A stretch of DNA of 64,000 nt from Aeromonas veronii (GCA_041319085.1 CP101033.1:2692501-2756500), one strand, 5' to 3'. Shown: positions 27,901-37,096, counted from the stretch's first letter. Program-made: numbers and translations. Notes: generated by a model not told the origin, from the sequence alone.

Positions 27901-30570
27901 ATGGCAGTAACCAATATGGCTGAACTGGATGCACTGGTCGCCCGCGTTAAAGAAGCACAGCGTGAATTCGCCAGCTTCTCGCAAGAGCAGGTAGACAAGA
28001 TCTTCCGTGCCGCCGCCCTGGCCGCCAGCAATGCCCGTATCCCCCTGGCCCAGATGGCCGTGGAAGAGTCCGGTATGGGTATCATCGAAGACAAGGTTAT
28101 CAAGAACCACTTCGCCTCCGAATACATCTACAACAAGTACAAAGAAGAGAAGACCTGCGGCATCCTCAGTGAAGATGACGAGATGGGTACCATCACCATC
28201 GCCGAGCCGGTAGGTATCATCTGCGGTATCGTTCCGACCACCAACCCGACCTCCACTGCGATCTTCAAATCCCTGATCTCCCTGAAGACCCGCAACGCCA
28301 TCATCTTCTCCCCGCACCCTCGTGCCAAGAACTCCACCAATACCGCTGCCAAGTTGGTACTGGATGCAGCCATTGCCGCCGGTGCACCGAAAGACATCAT
28401 CGGCTGGATCGATCAACCGACTGTTGAGCTCTCCAACGCCCTGATGAAGCACAATGACATCAACCTGATCCTGGCCACCGGTGGCCCGGGCATGGTGAAA
28501 GCCGCTTACTCCTCTGGTAAGCCCGCTATCGGTGTCGGTGCCGGTAACGTCCCTGTTGTTATCGACGAAACTGCCGATGTGAAGCGTGCTGTTGCCTCCA
28601 TCCTGATGTCCAAAACCTTCGACAACGGCGTCGTCTGTGCCTCCGAGCAAGCCGTTATCGTGGTTGACTCCATCTATGACCAGGTGAAAGAGCGTTTCGC
28701 GACTCACAACGGTTATGTACTGACCAAAGAAGAAGCTGACAAGGTCCGTAAGGTCATTCTGATCAACGGGGCCATGAACGCCAACATCGTAGGCCAGCCT
28801 GCGACCAAGATCGCCGAAATGTCTGGCGTGACCGTACCTGCCACCACCAAGATCCTCATCGGTGAAGGTCTGGAAGTGTGTGAAGAGGAAGAGTTCGCTC
28901 ACGAGAAGCTCTCCCCGACTCTGGGTATGTTCCGCGCCAAGAACTTCGAAGAAGCCGTAGAAATGGCCTGCAAAATGGTCAACCTGGGTGGTATCGGCCA
29001 CACCTCCGGTCTGTACACCGACCAGGATCGCAACGCCGACCGCATCAAGTACTTCGGCGACAAGATGAAAACCGCCCGTATCCTGATCAACACCCCGACC
29101 ACTCAGGGCGGTATCGGTGACCTGTACAACTTTGCCATTGCACCTTCCTTGACGCTGGGTTGCGGTTCCTGGGGTGGTAACTCCATCTCCGAAAACGTGG
29201 GTCCCAAGCACCTGATCAACAAGAAGACAGTCGCAAAACGGGCAGAAAATATGCTGTGGCACAAACTTCCGAAATCCATCTACTTCCGTCGTGGTTCCCT
29301 GCCGATCGCTCTGGGCGACCTGGAAGGTAAAAAGCGCGCACTGGTCGTGACTGACCGCTTCCTGTTCAACAACGGCTACGCCGATGAAGTGGTTCGTCTG
29401 CTCAAGGGCCTGAAGATGGAAGTGGAAGTGTTCTACGAAGTAGAAGCTGACCCGACTCTGTCTGTGGTACGCAAAGGTGCCGAGATGGCGAACTCCTTCA
29501 AGCCTGACGTGATCGTTGCGCTGGGTGGTGGTTCACCGATGGATGCGGCCAAGATCATGTGGGTGATGTACGAGCACCCGGAAACTGCGTTCGAAGATCT
29601 GGCCATGCGCTTCATGGACATCCGCAAGCGTATCTACAAGTTCCCGAAAATGGGCGTGAAGGCCGAACTGGTCTGTATCACCACCACTTCCGGTACCGGT
29701 TCTGAAGTGACTCCGTTTGCGGTCGTGACCGATGACGCCACTGGCATGAAGTACCCGCTGGCTGACTACGAGCTGACCCCGAACATGGCCATCGTCGATG
29801 CCAACCTGGTCATGGGCATGCCGAAATCCCTGTGTGCCTTCGGTGGTATCGATGCCGTGACTCACGCCATGGAAGCCTACGTTTCCGTACTGGCCAACGA
29901 GTACTCTGACGGCCAGGCACTGCAAGCCCTGAAACTGCTGAAAGAGTACCTGCCGTCCAGCTACCAGAACGGTGCTAACGACCCGGTTGCTCGTGAAAAA
30001 GTACACAACGCCGCCACCATCGCCGGTATCGCGTTTGCCAACGCCTTCCTGGGTGTGTGCCACTCCATGGCCCACAAACTGGGTGCTGAGTTCCACATTC
30101 CGCACGGTCTGGCCAACGCCCTGCTGATCAGCAACGTGATCCGCTATAACGCCAACGACAACCCGACCAAGCAGACAGCGTTCTCCCAGTACGACCGTCC
30201 GCAAGCTCGCCGTCGTTACGCCGAAGTGGCTGACCACCTGGGTCTGACTGCTGCCGGTGACCGCACCGCCGCCAAGATCGAGAAGCTGCTGGTATGGCTG
30301 GACGAACTGAAAGCCACGCTGGGCATCCCGGCCTCCATCCGTGAAGCTGGCGTGTCTGAAGCTGACTTCCTGGCCAAGGTTGACCAACTGTCCATCGAAG
30401 CCTTCGATGACCAGTGCACCGGCGCCAACCCGCGCTACCCGCTGATCAGCGAGCTGAAAGCCATCCTGATGGACACCTACTACGGCCGTCCGTTCACCGA
30501 AGGCGCCGCTGCTCCTGCTGCCGCCCCGGTTGAAACCAAAGCTGAAGGCAAGAAAAAATCCAAGGCCTGA
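27901..30570 (+). CDS. adhE: Bifunctional acetaldehyde-CoA / alcohol dehydrogenase
   Basis: An 889-residue fusion that reduces acetyl-CoA to acetaldehyde and then ethanol, regenerating NAD+ in fermentation. The N-terminal aldehyde dehydrogenase half has the catalytic cysteine in DNGVVCASEQAV near residue 246. The C-terminal iron-dependent alcohol dehydrogenase half starts after the linker near residue 450, with ALGGGSPMDAAK as nucleotide site and the iron ligands in GGIDAVTHAMEAY and FLGVCHSMAHKLG...HGLANA. The tail is alanine- and lysine-rich. AGGAGATAAAC precedes the ATG. AdhE forms long spirosomes in E. coli. Confidence 0.98.
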   Translation: MAVTNMAELDALVARVKEAQREFASFSQEQVDKIFRAAALAASNARIPLAQMAVEESGMGIIEDKVIKNHFASEYIYNKYKEEKTCGILSEDDEMGTITIAEPVGIICGIVPTTNPTSTAIFKSLISLKTRNAIIFSPHPRAKNSTNTAAKLVLDAAIAAGAPKDIIGWIDQPTVELSNALMKHNDINLILATGGPGMVKAAYSSGKPAIGVGAGNVPVVIDETADVKRAVASILMSKTFDNGVVCASEQAVIVVDSIYDQVKERFATHNGYVLTKEEADKVRKVILINGAMNANIVGQPATKIAEMSGVTVPATTKILIGEGLEVCEEEEFAHEKLSPTLGMFRAKNFEEAVEMACKMVNLGGIGHTSGLYTDQDRNADRIKYFGDKMKTARILINTPTTQGGIGDLYNFAIAPSLTLGCGSWGGNSISENVGPKHLINKKTVAKRAENMLWHKLPKSIYFRRGSLPIALGDLEGKKRALVVTDRFLFNNGYADEVVRLLKGLKMEVEVFYEVEADPTLSVVRKGAEMANSFKPDVIVALGGGSPMDAAKIMWVMYEHPETAFEDLAMRFMDIRKRIYKFPKMGVKAELVCITTTSGTGSEVTPFAVVTDDATGMKYPLADYELTPNMAIVDANLVMGMPKSLCAFGGIDAVTHAMEAYVSVLANEYSDGQALQALKLLKEYLPSSYQNGANDPVAREKVHNAATIAGIAFANAFLGVCHSMAHKLGAEFHIPHGLANALLISNVIRYNANDNPTKQTAFSQYDRPQARRRYAEVADHLGLTAAGDRTAAKIEKLLVWLDELKATLGIPASIREAGVSEADFLAKVDQLSIEAFDDQCTGANPRYPLISELKAILMDTYYGRPFTEGAAAPAAAPVETKAEGKKKSKA

Positions 30571-30586
30571 TAACCAGTCCTGAGAT

Positions 30587-30618
30587 AAAAAGCCCGCGCA
30601 TTGCGCGGGCTTTTTTTA
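30587..30618 (+). terminator. Terminator after adhE
   Basis: AAAAAGCCCGCGC pairs with GCGCGGGCTTTTT and is followed by more T. Confidence 0.93.
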
Positions 30619-30797
30619 TTTGCAGCCTACAGTTGCAAAACTCCCCTCCCCCTACGTTGCGGCTACGCAATAATCCCTTGCCAACCAACCCACCGGGATA
30701 AACATGGCTATAATCCCCAATCCCCAGTCGTGTTGCAAAGCAGATCTTGATTTGGCCATCAGGTAGCGCGACGGGGCGCCTTTTTGATATCGCGTTA

Positions 30798-31319
30798 TCA
30801 GCGTTTGATCTTCTTAGGGTTGGTATAGCCTCAGACGGTGTACATGTCCACCAGCAGAGCGCCGTTGTACTCCTCCAGGTCAGACTGCTTCACCTCGGCA
30901 TCCCCCTGGCGTCCAAACAGCACCACCTCATCACCGGGTTTGATCCCCTTGATGTCGGTGACGTCCACCATGGTGGTGTTCATGGAGGTCTTGCCCACCA
31001 CCGGGGCCTTCTGGCCATGGATCAGCACATAGGACTTGTTGCTCATGGCGCGGCGGTAGCCATCGGAGTAACCCATCGGCAGGTTGGCGAGCAGGGAGTC
31101 GCGCTTATTGCCAGCCGGATAGTGGTTGACGGAAGCAACCTGGGTTTTGAATGCCATCACCTTCTTGTACTCGGTGTAAGACGAGATGGTGTCGCCATAG
31201 ATGATGCCGCCCGGTCGTACTATGTCAAAGTATGCCTCCGGCACTTCCAGAGTGGCAAAGGAGTTGGCCGCGTGGATAGCTTGTATGGGTCGGCCATATT
31301 GGTGATGGTTCAACCACAA
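30798..31319 (-). pseudogene. Remnant of a broad-specificity amino-acid (alanine-type) racemase
   Basis: The translation gives only the C-terminal part of a PLP-dependent Alr/Bsr-type racemase: [20 protein letters not shown], then [36 protein letters not shown] and [16 protein letters not shown]. Three defects are visible. The N-terminal half with the PLP lysine is missing. About ten residues between HYPAGN and KRDSLL, where the family has a GYDRT motif with the catalytic tyrosine, are deleted in frame. Near 30826-30836 a TGG codon has become TGA, after which GYTNPKKIKR continues in frame to the original stop. It cannot be functional. Confidence 0.85.
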
Positions 31320-31428
31320 CTTCTTGTTATTTTGATGATTTTTATCACTCTTAACAGGCGCCGACTGGTTTGGCGTCTACAGCAAAAAAACTGAGCAGGG
31401 AGTCTCACGATACCCCTTGGAGGAGAAA

Positions 31429-31878
31429 ATGGTCAGTCTTGAGTTACGTTTGCCACCACCGCTGATCTTCCTGCTTTGTGCCGGGGCCATGTGGTGGCTA
31501 AGAGGGGAGAGTCAGCCCGGCATCTGGGCAACGGCGCTGATGGCTGTGCTGGTCGTGGCGGGGGCCATCATGGGCTTTGGTGCCCTGCAACGGTTTCGCC
31601 ACCATCAAACCACTGTCAGCCCCACCCGGCCTCATGAAACTCGCCAACTGGTTACCTCTGGCGTCTATCGTGTCAGCCGCAATCCCATGTATCTGGGCTT
31701 ACTCTGTTGGCTGGCCGCCTGGGGCTGTTATCTCGGTGGAAGTTGGGTCTGGGTTGGGCCAATCGTGCTGGTGGTCTGGTTGACCCGTTTCCAAATCATG
31801 CCGGAGGAGCGGCTGCTGCGCGCCCGCTTCGGCGACGAGTATGTGGCGTATTGCCAGCGTGTTCGCCGCTGGTGCTGA
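31429..31878 (+). CDS. Isoprenylcysteine carboxyl methyltransferase family protein
   Basis: A 149-residue membrane methyltransferase of the ICMT/PEMT-like group. Four hydrophobic segments are visible; SGVYRVSRNPMYLGLLCWLA and the PEERLLRARFGDEYVAYCQR motif form the SAM-binding C-terminal signature. ATG 31429 follows GGAGGAG and is preferred over the TTG at 31417. Bacterial members methylate small or membrane-associated substrates; the substrate here is unknown. It stands alone between a pseudogene and pilU. Confidence 0.83.
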   Translation: MVSLELRLPPPLIFLLCAGAMWWLRGESQPGIWATALMAVLVVAGAIMGFGALQRFRHHQTTVSPTRPHETRQLVTSGVYRVSRNPMYLGLLCWLAAWGCYLGGSWVWVGPIVLVVWLTRFQIMPEERLLRARFGDEYVAYCQRVRRWC

Positions 31879-31933
31879 CTGGCAGTGATCTGCGTGAGCT
31901 GAGGGATAAGTCGGTCAGCCGTGCGCGATAAAG

Positions 31934-31960
31934 AGAACCCCGGGGGGGCCCGGGGTTCGC
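31934..31960 (-). terminator. Terminator downstream of pilU
   Basis: GAACCCCGGG pairs with CCCGGGGTTC; TCTTTAT follows on the - strand. GC-rich stem with a short T-rich tail, between convergent genes. Confidence 0.7.
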
Positions 31961-31971
31961 GAGGGGGCAGG

Positions 31972-33111
31972 TTAGAAAAAATCGCCCTTCTCGTCCTTGG
32001 TGGGTTCCAGGCTCCAGCCGGTGGCATCGCTGCTGCTGGCAATTTGCCCTTTATCCTTCCACAGCTTGATCTTGAGGCGCAGGTTGTTGGCCGAGTCGGC
32101 GTTCTTCACCGCCTCCTCCTCCTCAATCACCCCTTCCACCACCAGATCGAACAGGGCACTGTCGAAGGTGACCATGCCGAGGGCCTTGGATTTCTCCATC
32201 ACCTCTTTGAGGCCGCCAAATTCACCGCGCTTGATCATGTCGCGGATGGTGTGGGTGCCCAGCATGATCTCCACTGCGGCCCGGCGGCCACCATCGGTGG
32301 TTTTCACCAGCCGCTGGGAGACAAAGGCCTTGAGGTTATTGCCCAGATCATTGAGTAGTTGCGGACGGCGCTCCTCGGGGAAGAAGTTGATAATACGATC
32401 CAACGCCTGGTTGGCGTTGTTGGCGTGCAGGGTGGAGATGGCAAGGTGGCCGGTTTCGGAGAAGGCCAGCGCATGCTCCATGGTTTCGCGATCGCGAATT
32501 TCACCGATGAGGATCACATCCGGCGCCTGACGCAGGGTGTTTTTCAGCGCGGCGTGGAAGCTGCGGGTATCCACCCCGACCTCCCGCTGATTGATGATGC
32601 TCTTGCGGTGGCGATGAACGAACTCCACCGGATCCTCGATGGTGATGATGTGGCCGCCGCTGTTGCGGTTGCGATGGTCGATAAGCGCCGCCAGCGAGGT
32701 CGATTTGCCCGAGCCGGTGCCGCCGACAAACAGCACCAGGCCTCGTTTCTCCATGATGGTGTCGAGCAACACCGACGGGAGCTTGAGATCTTCAAAGCGG
32801 GGGATTTCGGTCTTGATATTGCGCGCTACCAGGGAGACTTCGTTGCGCTGCTTGAAGATGTTGACCCGAAAGCGGCCGATCTGGTGCAGGGAGATGGCGA
32901 GGTTCATCTCCAGATCCTTCTCGAACTGCAGCTTCTGCTCGCCATCCATGATCTCGGCGGCGATCCGCGCCACTTCTCCCGGCGCCAGCGGTGTGTCGTT
33001 CAAGGGGCGCAGACCGCCGTTGAATTTGGCACAGGGAGGGGCGCCAGTCGACAAATAGAGGTCTGAGCCATCCTGTTTGGCCAGGATCTGTAACATGTCT
33101 CGCAATTCCAT
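31972..33111 (-). CDS. pilU: Type IV pilus retraction ATPase PilU
   Basis: A 379-residue secretion ATPase of the PilT/PilU branch. Walker A is GGTGSGKST near residue 135, the Asp box follows (IEDPVEFVHRHRKSIINQRE), Walker B is DVILIGEIRDRETM and the His box THLHANN appears as STLHANNANQALD. The HRHRKSIINQREVG wording and the longer, acidic C-terminus (SSSDATGWSLEP) indicate PilU rather than PilT. It assists PilT in pilus retraction and twitching. The usual pilT neighbour is not in the window. Confidence 0.92.
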   Translation of the reverse strand: MELRDMLQILAKQDGSDLYLSTGAPPCAKFNGGLRPLNDTPLAPGEVARIAAEIMDGEQKLQFEKDLEMNLAISLHQIGRFRVNIFKQRNEVSLVARNIKTEIPRFEDLKLPSVLLDTIMEKRGLVLFVGGTGSGKSTSLAALIDHRNRNSGGHIITIEDPVEFVHRHRKSIINQREVGVDTRSFHAALKNTLRQAPDVILIGEIRDRETMEHALAFSETGHLAISTLHANNANQALDRIINFFPEERRPQLLNDLGNNLKAFVSQRLVKTTDGGRRAAVEIMLGTHTIRDMIKRGEFGGLKEVMEKSKALGMVTFDSALFDLVVEGVIEEEEAVKNADSANNLRLKIKLWKDKGQIASSSDATGWSLEPTKDEKGDFF

Positions 33112-33168
33112 TTTTTGCCTCTTCGATCAATGAGATGCCATGAGCAGGATGATATTGAGTGTACAGCG

Positions 33169-33525
33169 TCAGGCGCCGGTCAGTTTCTCGCGAAAGACAA
33201 AAAAGACCGCACCGAGAATGCAGAGCCCTGCCCAGAGGTAGTCCCATTTCAGATCTTCTTTGAGATAAAAGATAGAGAAGGGGACGAAGACAGTGAGTGT
33301 GATCACTTCTTGCAAGATTTTCAGCTGACCCACGCTCATCACCGTATGGCCGATGCGGTTGGCGGGCACTTGCAGCAGGTATTCGAACAGGGCGATGCCC
33401 CAGCTCACCAACGCAGCAATGATCCAGGGTTTGTGGTTCATGCTCTTGAGATGAGCGTACCAGGCGAAGGTCATAAAGACGTTGCTGCACAGCAGCAGGC
33501 CGATACTGGCGAAAATCGGGTTCAT
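33169..33525 (-). CDS. DUF486 / DMT family small membrane protein
   Basis: A 118-residue protein with four transmembrane helices, resembling DUF486 members of the drug/metabolite transporter group: SIGLLLCSNVFMTFAWYAHL, SWGIALFEYLLQVPANRIGH and SVGQLKILQEVITLTVFVPF are conserved blocks. ATG 33525 follows AAGGAGAACC. The frame is open to 33897 but that part is not conserved. Function unknown; transport of a small compound is inferred from fold. Confidence 0.85.
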   Translation of the reverse strand: MNPIFASIGLLLCSNVFMTFAWYAHLKSMNHKPWIIAALVSWGIALFEYLLQVPANRIGHTVMSVGQLKILQEVITLTVFVPFSIFYLKEDLKWDYLWAGLCILGAVFFVFREKLTGA

Positions 33526-33572
33526 AGGGTTCTCCTTAAAAATCCGACGCATTTTATCCCTGAACCACGGCT

Positions 33573-33791
33573 TTTCATACGTGGTGCTGGAGGGTATTTT
33601 TAACCAACAGGAGCAGGCCGTGCGAGGTATGCAACGGTATGGACAAGGCGGGCTATCGCCCCGCCACGCCGATGACCCTCTATCTGGGAATGAGCAAGCA
33701 CTCACCTCACCAATTGCTGCGCCAGCCCTTGCTGGTAGCGCTGCAAAATCAGGTGACCAGCGGTGAGATAAGCGTGATGGCCAAGCGTTAA
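33573..33791 (+). pseudogene. C-terminal remnant of a periplasmic solute-binding protein
   Basis: One frame gives YVVLEGIFNQQEQAVRGMQR; after a one-base shift near 33635-33640 a second gives MDKAGYRPATPMTLYLGMSK, then HSPHQLLRQPLLVALQNQVT and ends EISVMAKR at a TAA. The pattern resembles the end of family 3 (amino-acid type) binding proteins, where a final lobe is followed by a C-terminal helix. No start, signal peptide or N-terminal lobe is present. Identification is tentative. Confidence 0.45.
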
Positions 33792-33869
33792 CAACCTTGA
33801 CCTTGGGTGGCAAGCCACTGTTATCATGCCCTTTTCCTGCTTTCCCCCGGCGCTGCGACAGGGCCGGGG

Positions 33870-34907
33870 ATGAAGCCTTGTTATTGTCGGGGATCATCCT
33901 TGTACCTCTCCCTTATCGCCCGTCAGCAGCGCTGGCAGCGGCGCTGGCTCTGTGGCCTGACGCTGCTGACGCTGCTGTTGTTTCTCTTCTCCCTCGTCTG
34001 GGGCGAATTTGTACTACTGCCCTGGCAGCCCCTTGGCGATCTCGAACAGCGCATTCTGCTGGAGTTGCGTCTGCCGCGCGCCTTGCTGGCCCTCTTGGCT
34101 GGCGCAGCGCTTGCTTGTGGCGGCGCCGTGCTGCAGGTGATGTTGCACAATCCGGTGGCTGAACCCGGTCTGCTCGGCGTCTCAAGCGGAGCAGGACTGG
34201 CCGCCATGGTGGCGATGGCGGTGGCCAAATCTCTTGGCCTCTATCTGCCCGGCTGGGGGCTGTCGCTGGCGGCCTTTGCGGGCGCCCTGCTGGTGACCAT
34301 GTTGCTCATTCGGCTGGCACGCCGCGCCCGTCTCGGCCATGCCCGCTTGCTGTTGTTTGGCGTGGCGATCGGTATTCTTACCAATGCTGCCATGACTTGG
34401 CTGATGTACTTTGCCGATGATGGCTCCTTGCGTGAATTCATGTTCTGGATGATGGGCAGCCTCTCTTACGGCAGCCAGCAGTTTGCCTGGTGGTGGCTGG
34501 TACTGCCGCTCACCCTGGGCTGGCTCTGCTGGCAGGGCAAGGCGCTGCAACAGTTGTTGCTGGGGGAGACCCAGGCCCGCCTGATGGGGATGGATGTTGA
34601 CAAGATGCGGGTGCGGCTGGTGCTGGCGGTTTGCCTGCTGACTGGTGTGGCGGTGTCGCTGTGCGGCGTCATTGGCTTTGTCGGGCTGGTAGTGCCCCAT
34701 CTGCTGCGGCTCTGTGGTGGCAGCGATCAGCGCTTCCTGCTGCCTGCCTCGGCGCTTGGCGGCGGAGCCCTGCTGCTGGCCGCCGATCTGTTAGCGCGCT
34801 CAGCCCTCAGTGCCGGTGAGCTGCCCATCGGCGTCATCACCGCTTCGGTAGGGGCACCGCTCTTTATCTACCTGCTATTGAGGCAAACTGCCGATGATGC
34901 TGCATGA
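33870..34907 (+). CDS. btuC: Vitamin B12 ABC transporter permease BtuC
   Basis: A 345-residue permease of the FecCD family with about ten helices. LLELRLPRALLALLAGAALA and LACGGAVLQVMLHNPVAEPGLLGVSSGAGLAA are the conserved N-terminal segments; the L-loop that contacts the ATPase is GIGFVGLVVPH-like (GVIGFVGLVVPHLLRLCGGS). ATG 33870 is used; the weaker TTG at 33900 is possible. It works with BtuF (at 9 kb) and BtuD (next gene). The last 20 codons are repeated, diverged, just downstream. Confidence 0.93.
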   Translation: MKPCYCRGSSLYLSLIARQQRWQRRWLCGLTLLTLLLFLFSLVWGEFVLLPWQPLGDLEQRILLELRLPRALLALLAGAALACGGAVLQVMLHNPVAEPGLLGVSSGAGLAAMVAMAVAKSLGLYLPGWGLSLAAFAGALLVTMLLIRLARRARLGHARLLLFGVAIGILTNAAMTWLMYFADDGSLREFMFWMMGSLSYGSQQFAWWWLVLPLTLGWLCWQGKALQQLLLGETQARLMGMDVDKMRVRLVLAVCLLTGVAVSLCGVIGFVGLVVPHLLRLCGGSDQRFLLPASALGGGALLLAADLLARSALSAGELPIGVITASVGAPLFIYLLLRQTADDAA

Positions 34908-34974
34908 TTTGGTCGGGGCGCACAGTCTCCTTATTTACACGTTATTGAGGCAAGATGCCGATGTCGCCCGCTGA
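34848..34974 (+). repeat. Duplicated 3' end of btuC
   Basis: 34848-34907 encodes VGAPLFIYLLLRQTADDAA and stop. 34912-34974 encodes VGAHSLLIYTLLRQDADVAR and stop. The second is a diverged copy of the first, starting 4 bp after the first stop. Both carry the stretch ATTGAGGCAA-N2-TGCCGATG, and in the second copy this provides the ribosome binding site and start of btuD. Confidence 0.85.
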
Positions 34975-35758
34975 TCTCACGCCTGTTGCTTCTCGTGCTG
35001 CTGCGTCGCGGCTGGAGGCGCGCGCACTCGCCATTGCCGGGCGGCTCTCCCCCCTCGATCTGCGCTGGCATGACGGCCAGCTGGTGGCGCTGCTCGGTCC
35101 CAATGGCAGTGGCAAGTCGACCCTGCTCGGTGCATTGGCGGGGATCTTGCCAGCTGAGGGCACCGTCTTGCTGGGAGGGGAAGTACTCACTGACCTGAGC
35201 TGGCCCGAGTTGGCCAAACGGCGCACCATGCTGCCCCAGCGCCAGCCTCAACTGTTTCATATTCCGGTGTTTCAGGTGCTGAGCCTGGGGCTCAATGAGG
35301 CGGTTGCCCCCGCCAGACAAAACGAGGCGATAAACGCACTGTGTGAGGCGCTGGAGCTGGAGGCTTTGCTGGCCCGAGACTTCAGCCGGTTGTCGGGCGG
35401 TGAGCAGCAGCGGGTGCTGATTGCCCGCACCCTGCTGCAGGTGTGGCCGAGCCTCAATCCGACCGGCAAGGTGCTGCTGCTGGATGAGCCGCTGGCGGGG
35501 CTCGACCTGCATCATCAGCTGGCGCTGCTACGGCTGCTGAAAACCCTGGCCGGTCAGGGTTTACTGGTGGTGCTCGCCCTCCACGATATCAATCTGGCCA
35601 TCGACTGGGCCGACCGCATTCTCTGCCTGCAAGGGGGCGCGGTGGTGCGCGAAGGGGGCGTCGAGCTGGTGGATGAGGTGCTGCTGGCGCAGGTATTCCA
35701 GATCCGCACCGACCGCATCGAAGCGGCAGGGCGCGTGTGGTTTATGCCCAGTTTGTAG
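34955..35758 (+). CDS. btuD: Vitamin B12 ABC transporter ATPase BtuD
   Basis: A 267-residue ATPase. Walker A is GPNGSGKST, the signature LSGGEQQRVLIARTL, Walker B VLLLDEPLAGLD, and the H-loop ALHDINLA. It drives cobalamin import with BtuC. Start is at 34955 or 34961, both within the duplicated btuC end. The present stop codon TAG at 35756-35758 takes its G from the first base of the ISL3 element; before insertion the stop was TAA and the protein was the same. Confidence 0.92.
   Translation: MPMSPADLTPVASRAAASRLEARALAIAGRLSPLDLRWHDGQLVALLGPNGSGKSTLLGALAGILPAEGTVLLGGEVLTDLSWPELAKRRTMLPQRQPQLFHIPVFQVLSLGLNEAVAPARQNEAINALCEALELEALLARDFSRLSGGEQQRVLIARTLLQVWPSLNPTGKVLLLDEPLAGLDLHHQLALLRLLKTLAGQGLLVVLALHDINLAIDWADRILCLQGGAVVREGGVELVDEVLLAQVFQIRTDRIEAAGRVWFMPSL
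35750..35757. repeat. 8-bp target site duplication, left (AGTTTGTA)
   Basis: AGTTTGTA here and again at 37058-37065 flank the ISL3 element; 8 bp is the length usual for this family. Confidence 0.9.
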
Positions 35759-37057
35759 GTTCTTCGCGGAAGCGTGGGGAAGAGTAAGTTGACAGACAGG
35801 GTTCGGGTAAACTGGTAGTCGCCAAACAACCCGACTCCCTTACCCTGCTGTCGCTATGCATCATATTGATTTTGCCTCGTTCTGGCCAGGTTACGACGTT
35901 TCTGTCCATCGCCGCTCTGCCACACAAATCACATTGGCTCTTGAGCCTCTCGCCAATCATCTACCGCTCTGTGGTCAGTGCCATCAGCCCTGTCCACTCA
36001 TCCATGACCGCCGAATGCGCACGGTTCGTGACCGTGACCTCCTTGAACTTCGCGTACATCTGCAAGTCCCCGTCCGTCGGGTTGACTGCCTGCGCTGTGG
36101 TCGGGTTTCTGAGCATATCGATTGGTTACCCCCAGCTCCCGGCTGACACAGCGATTGCTGCGCTGGGTAGAGGCCTTGCTTGAGCTGATGCCTATCAGTC
36201 ATATCAGCCAGCTCACCGGACTGCACTGGCATACCATCAAGGCCATCGACAAGCGTCGGCTACAGGCCAGTGTTGGCACCTTTGAGCCCGGCTCGGTGCG
36301 GCGGCTGGTGATGGATGAATTCGCCCTGCATAAAGGCCACCGCTATGCCACAGTGATCATGGATGCTGAACGGACTCGCGTTTTGTGGGTGGGGCATGGC
36401 AACAGCCGAGAGGCTATTCGCCCCTTTTTCGAGCTGATGGGCGAACGATGCCAACAGATTGAAGCGGTGGCCATGGACATGAACTCCGCCTTCGATCTGG
36501 AAGTGAAACAGCACTGTCCACAGGCCGAGGTGGTGTATGACTTGTTCCATGTGGTGGCCGGTTATGGCCGCAAAGTGCTCGACCGAATTCGGGTGGATCA
36601 AGCCAATGCATTAAAGCATGACAAGCCGGCTCGCAAGGTCGTCAAGCTGGCGCGTTGGCTATTCCTGCGCAATCGAGAAAATCTCAAGGAAGACCAGGCG
36701 GTGAAATTACAAGAGCTATTGGAAGCCAATAAGCCCTTGGCGACAGCATATGTTCTCAAGGAGGCCCTGAAGGAAATCTGGTACGCCCCGAGTGTCAGGG
36801 AAGGTTGGCGACGATGGAAGGCCTGGATGCGGCAAGCGAAGGAAAGTGGCCTGGAGCCCTTAGAGCGTTTTGCCAAAAACCTTCGCCGTTACACCCGGGG
36901 GATTTTGGCCAGCGCAATCTTTCCCATGCACACCAGCCTGCTGGAGGGCGTGAATAATCGGATCAAAGTGATCAAACGCATGGCTTATGGATTTCGGGAC
37001 TCAGAATACTTTTTCCTGAAAATCAAGGCCGCCTTCCCCGGAAAGACGCGATGAACC
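35758..37057 (+). mobile_element. ISL3 family insertion sequence (1300 bp)
   Basis: Left end GGTTCTTCGCGGAAGCGTGG and right end, read inward, GGTTCATCGCGTCTTTCCGG are imperfect inverted repeats sharing the GGTTC, TCGCG and GGGGAAG blocks. Direct 8-bp repeats AGTTTGTA border it exactly. It carries one transposase gene, split by a frameshift, so the copy is probably inactive unless frameshifting occurs. Confidence 0.92.
35856..37054 (+). pseudogene. ISL3 transposase, frameshifted
   Basis: The first part (35856-36146) has the N-terminal zinc finger (CGQCHQPC and CLRCGRV) and ends IDWLPPAPG. The second (from about 36128, ending 37054) continues TPSSRLTQRLLRWVEALLEL. One base is missing at TGG-TTA-CCC-CC near 36122-36132; reading the A twice joins IDWL to TPSSR. 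The DDE residues are present in VMDEFALHKG, VAMDMNSAFD and LLEGVNNRIK. A complete protein would be about 400 residues, normal for ISL3. Confidence 0.88.
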
Positions 37058-37065
37058 AGTTTGTA
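37058..37065. repeat. 8-bp target site duplication, right (AGTTTGTA)
   Basis: Second copy of the ISL3 target duplication; the sequence AGTTTGTAAG shows the original btuD stop TAA. Confidence 0.9.
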
Positions 37066-37096
37066 AGTAGGGTGTATAGGAAAGAGCGCGCATGTA

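Noticed and set aside
33780-33870. Possible cobalamin riboswitch before btuC
   Set aside because: AAGCCACTG resembles one conserved block, but the other blocks and the B12 box are absent.
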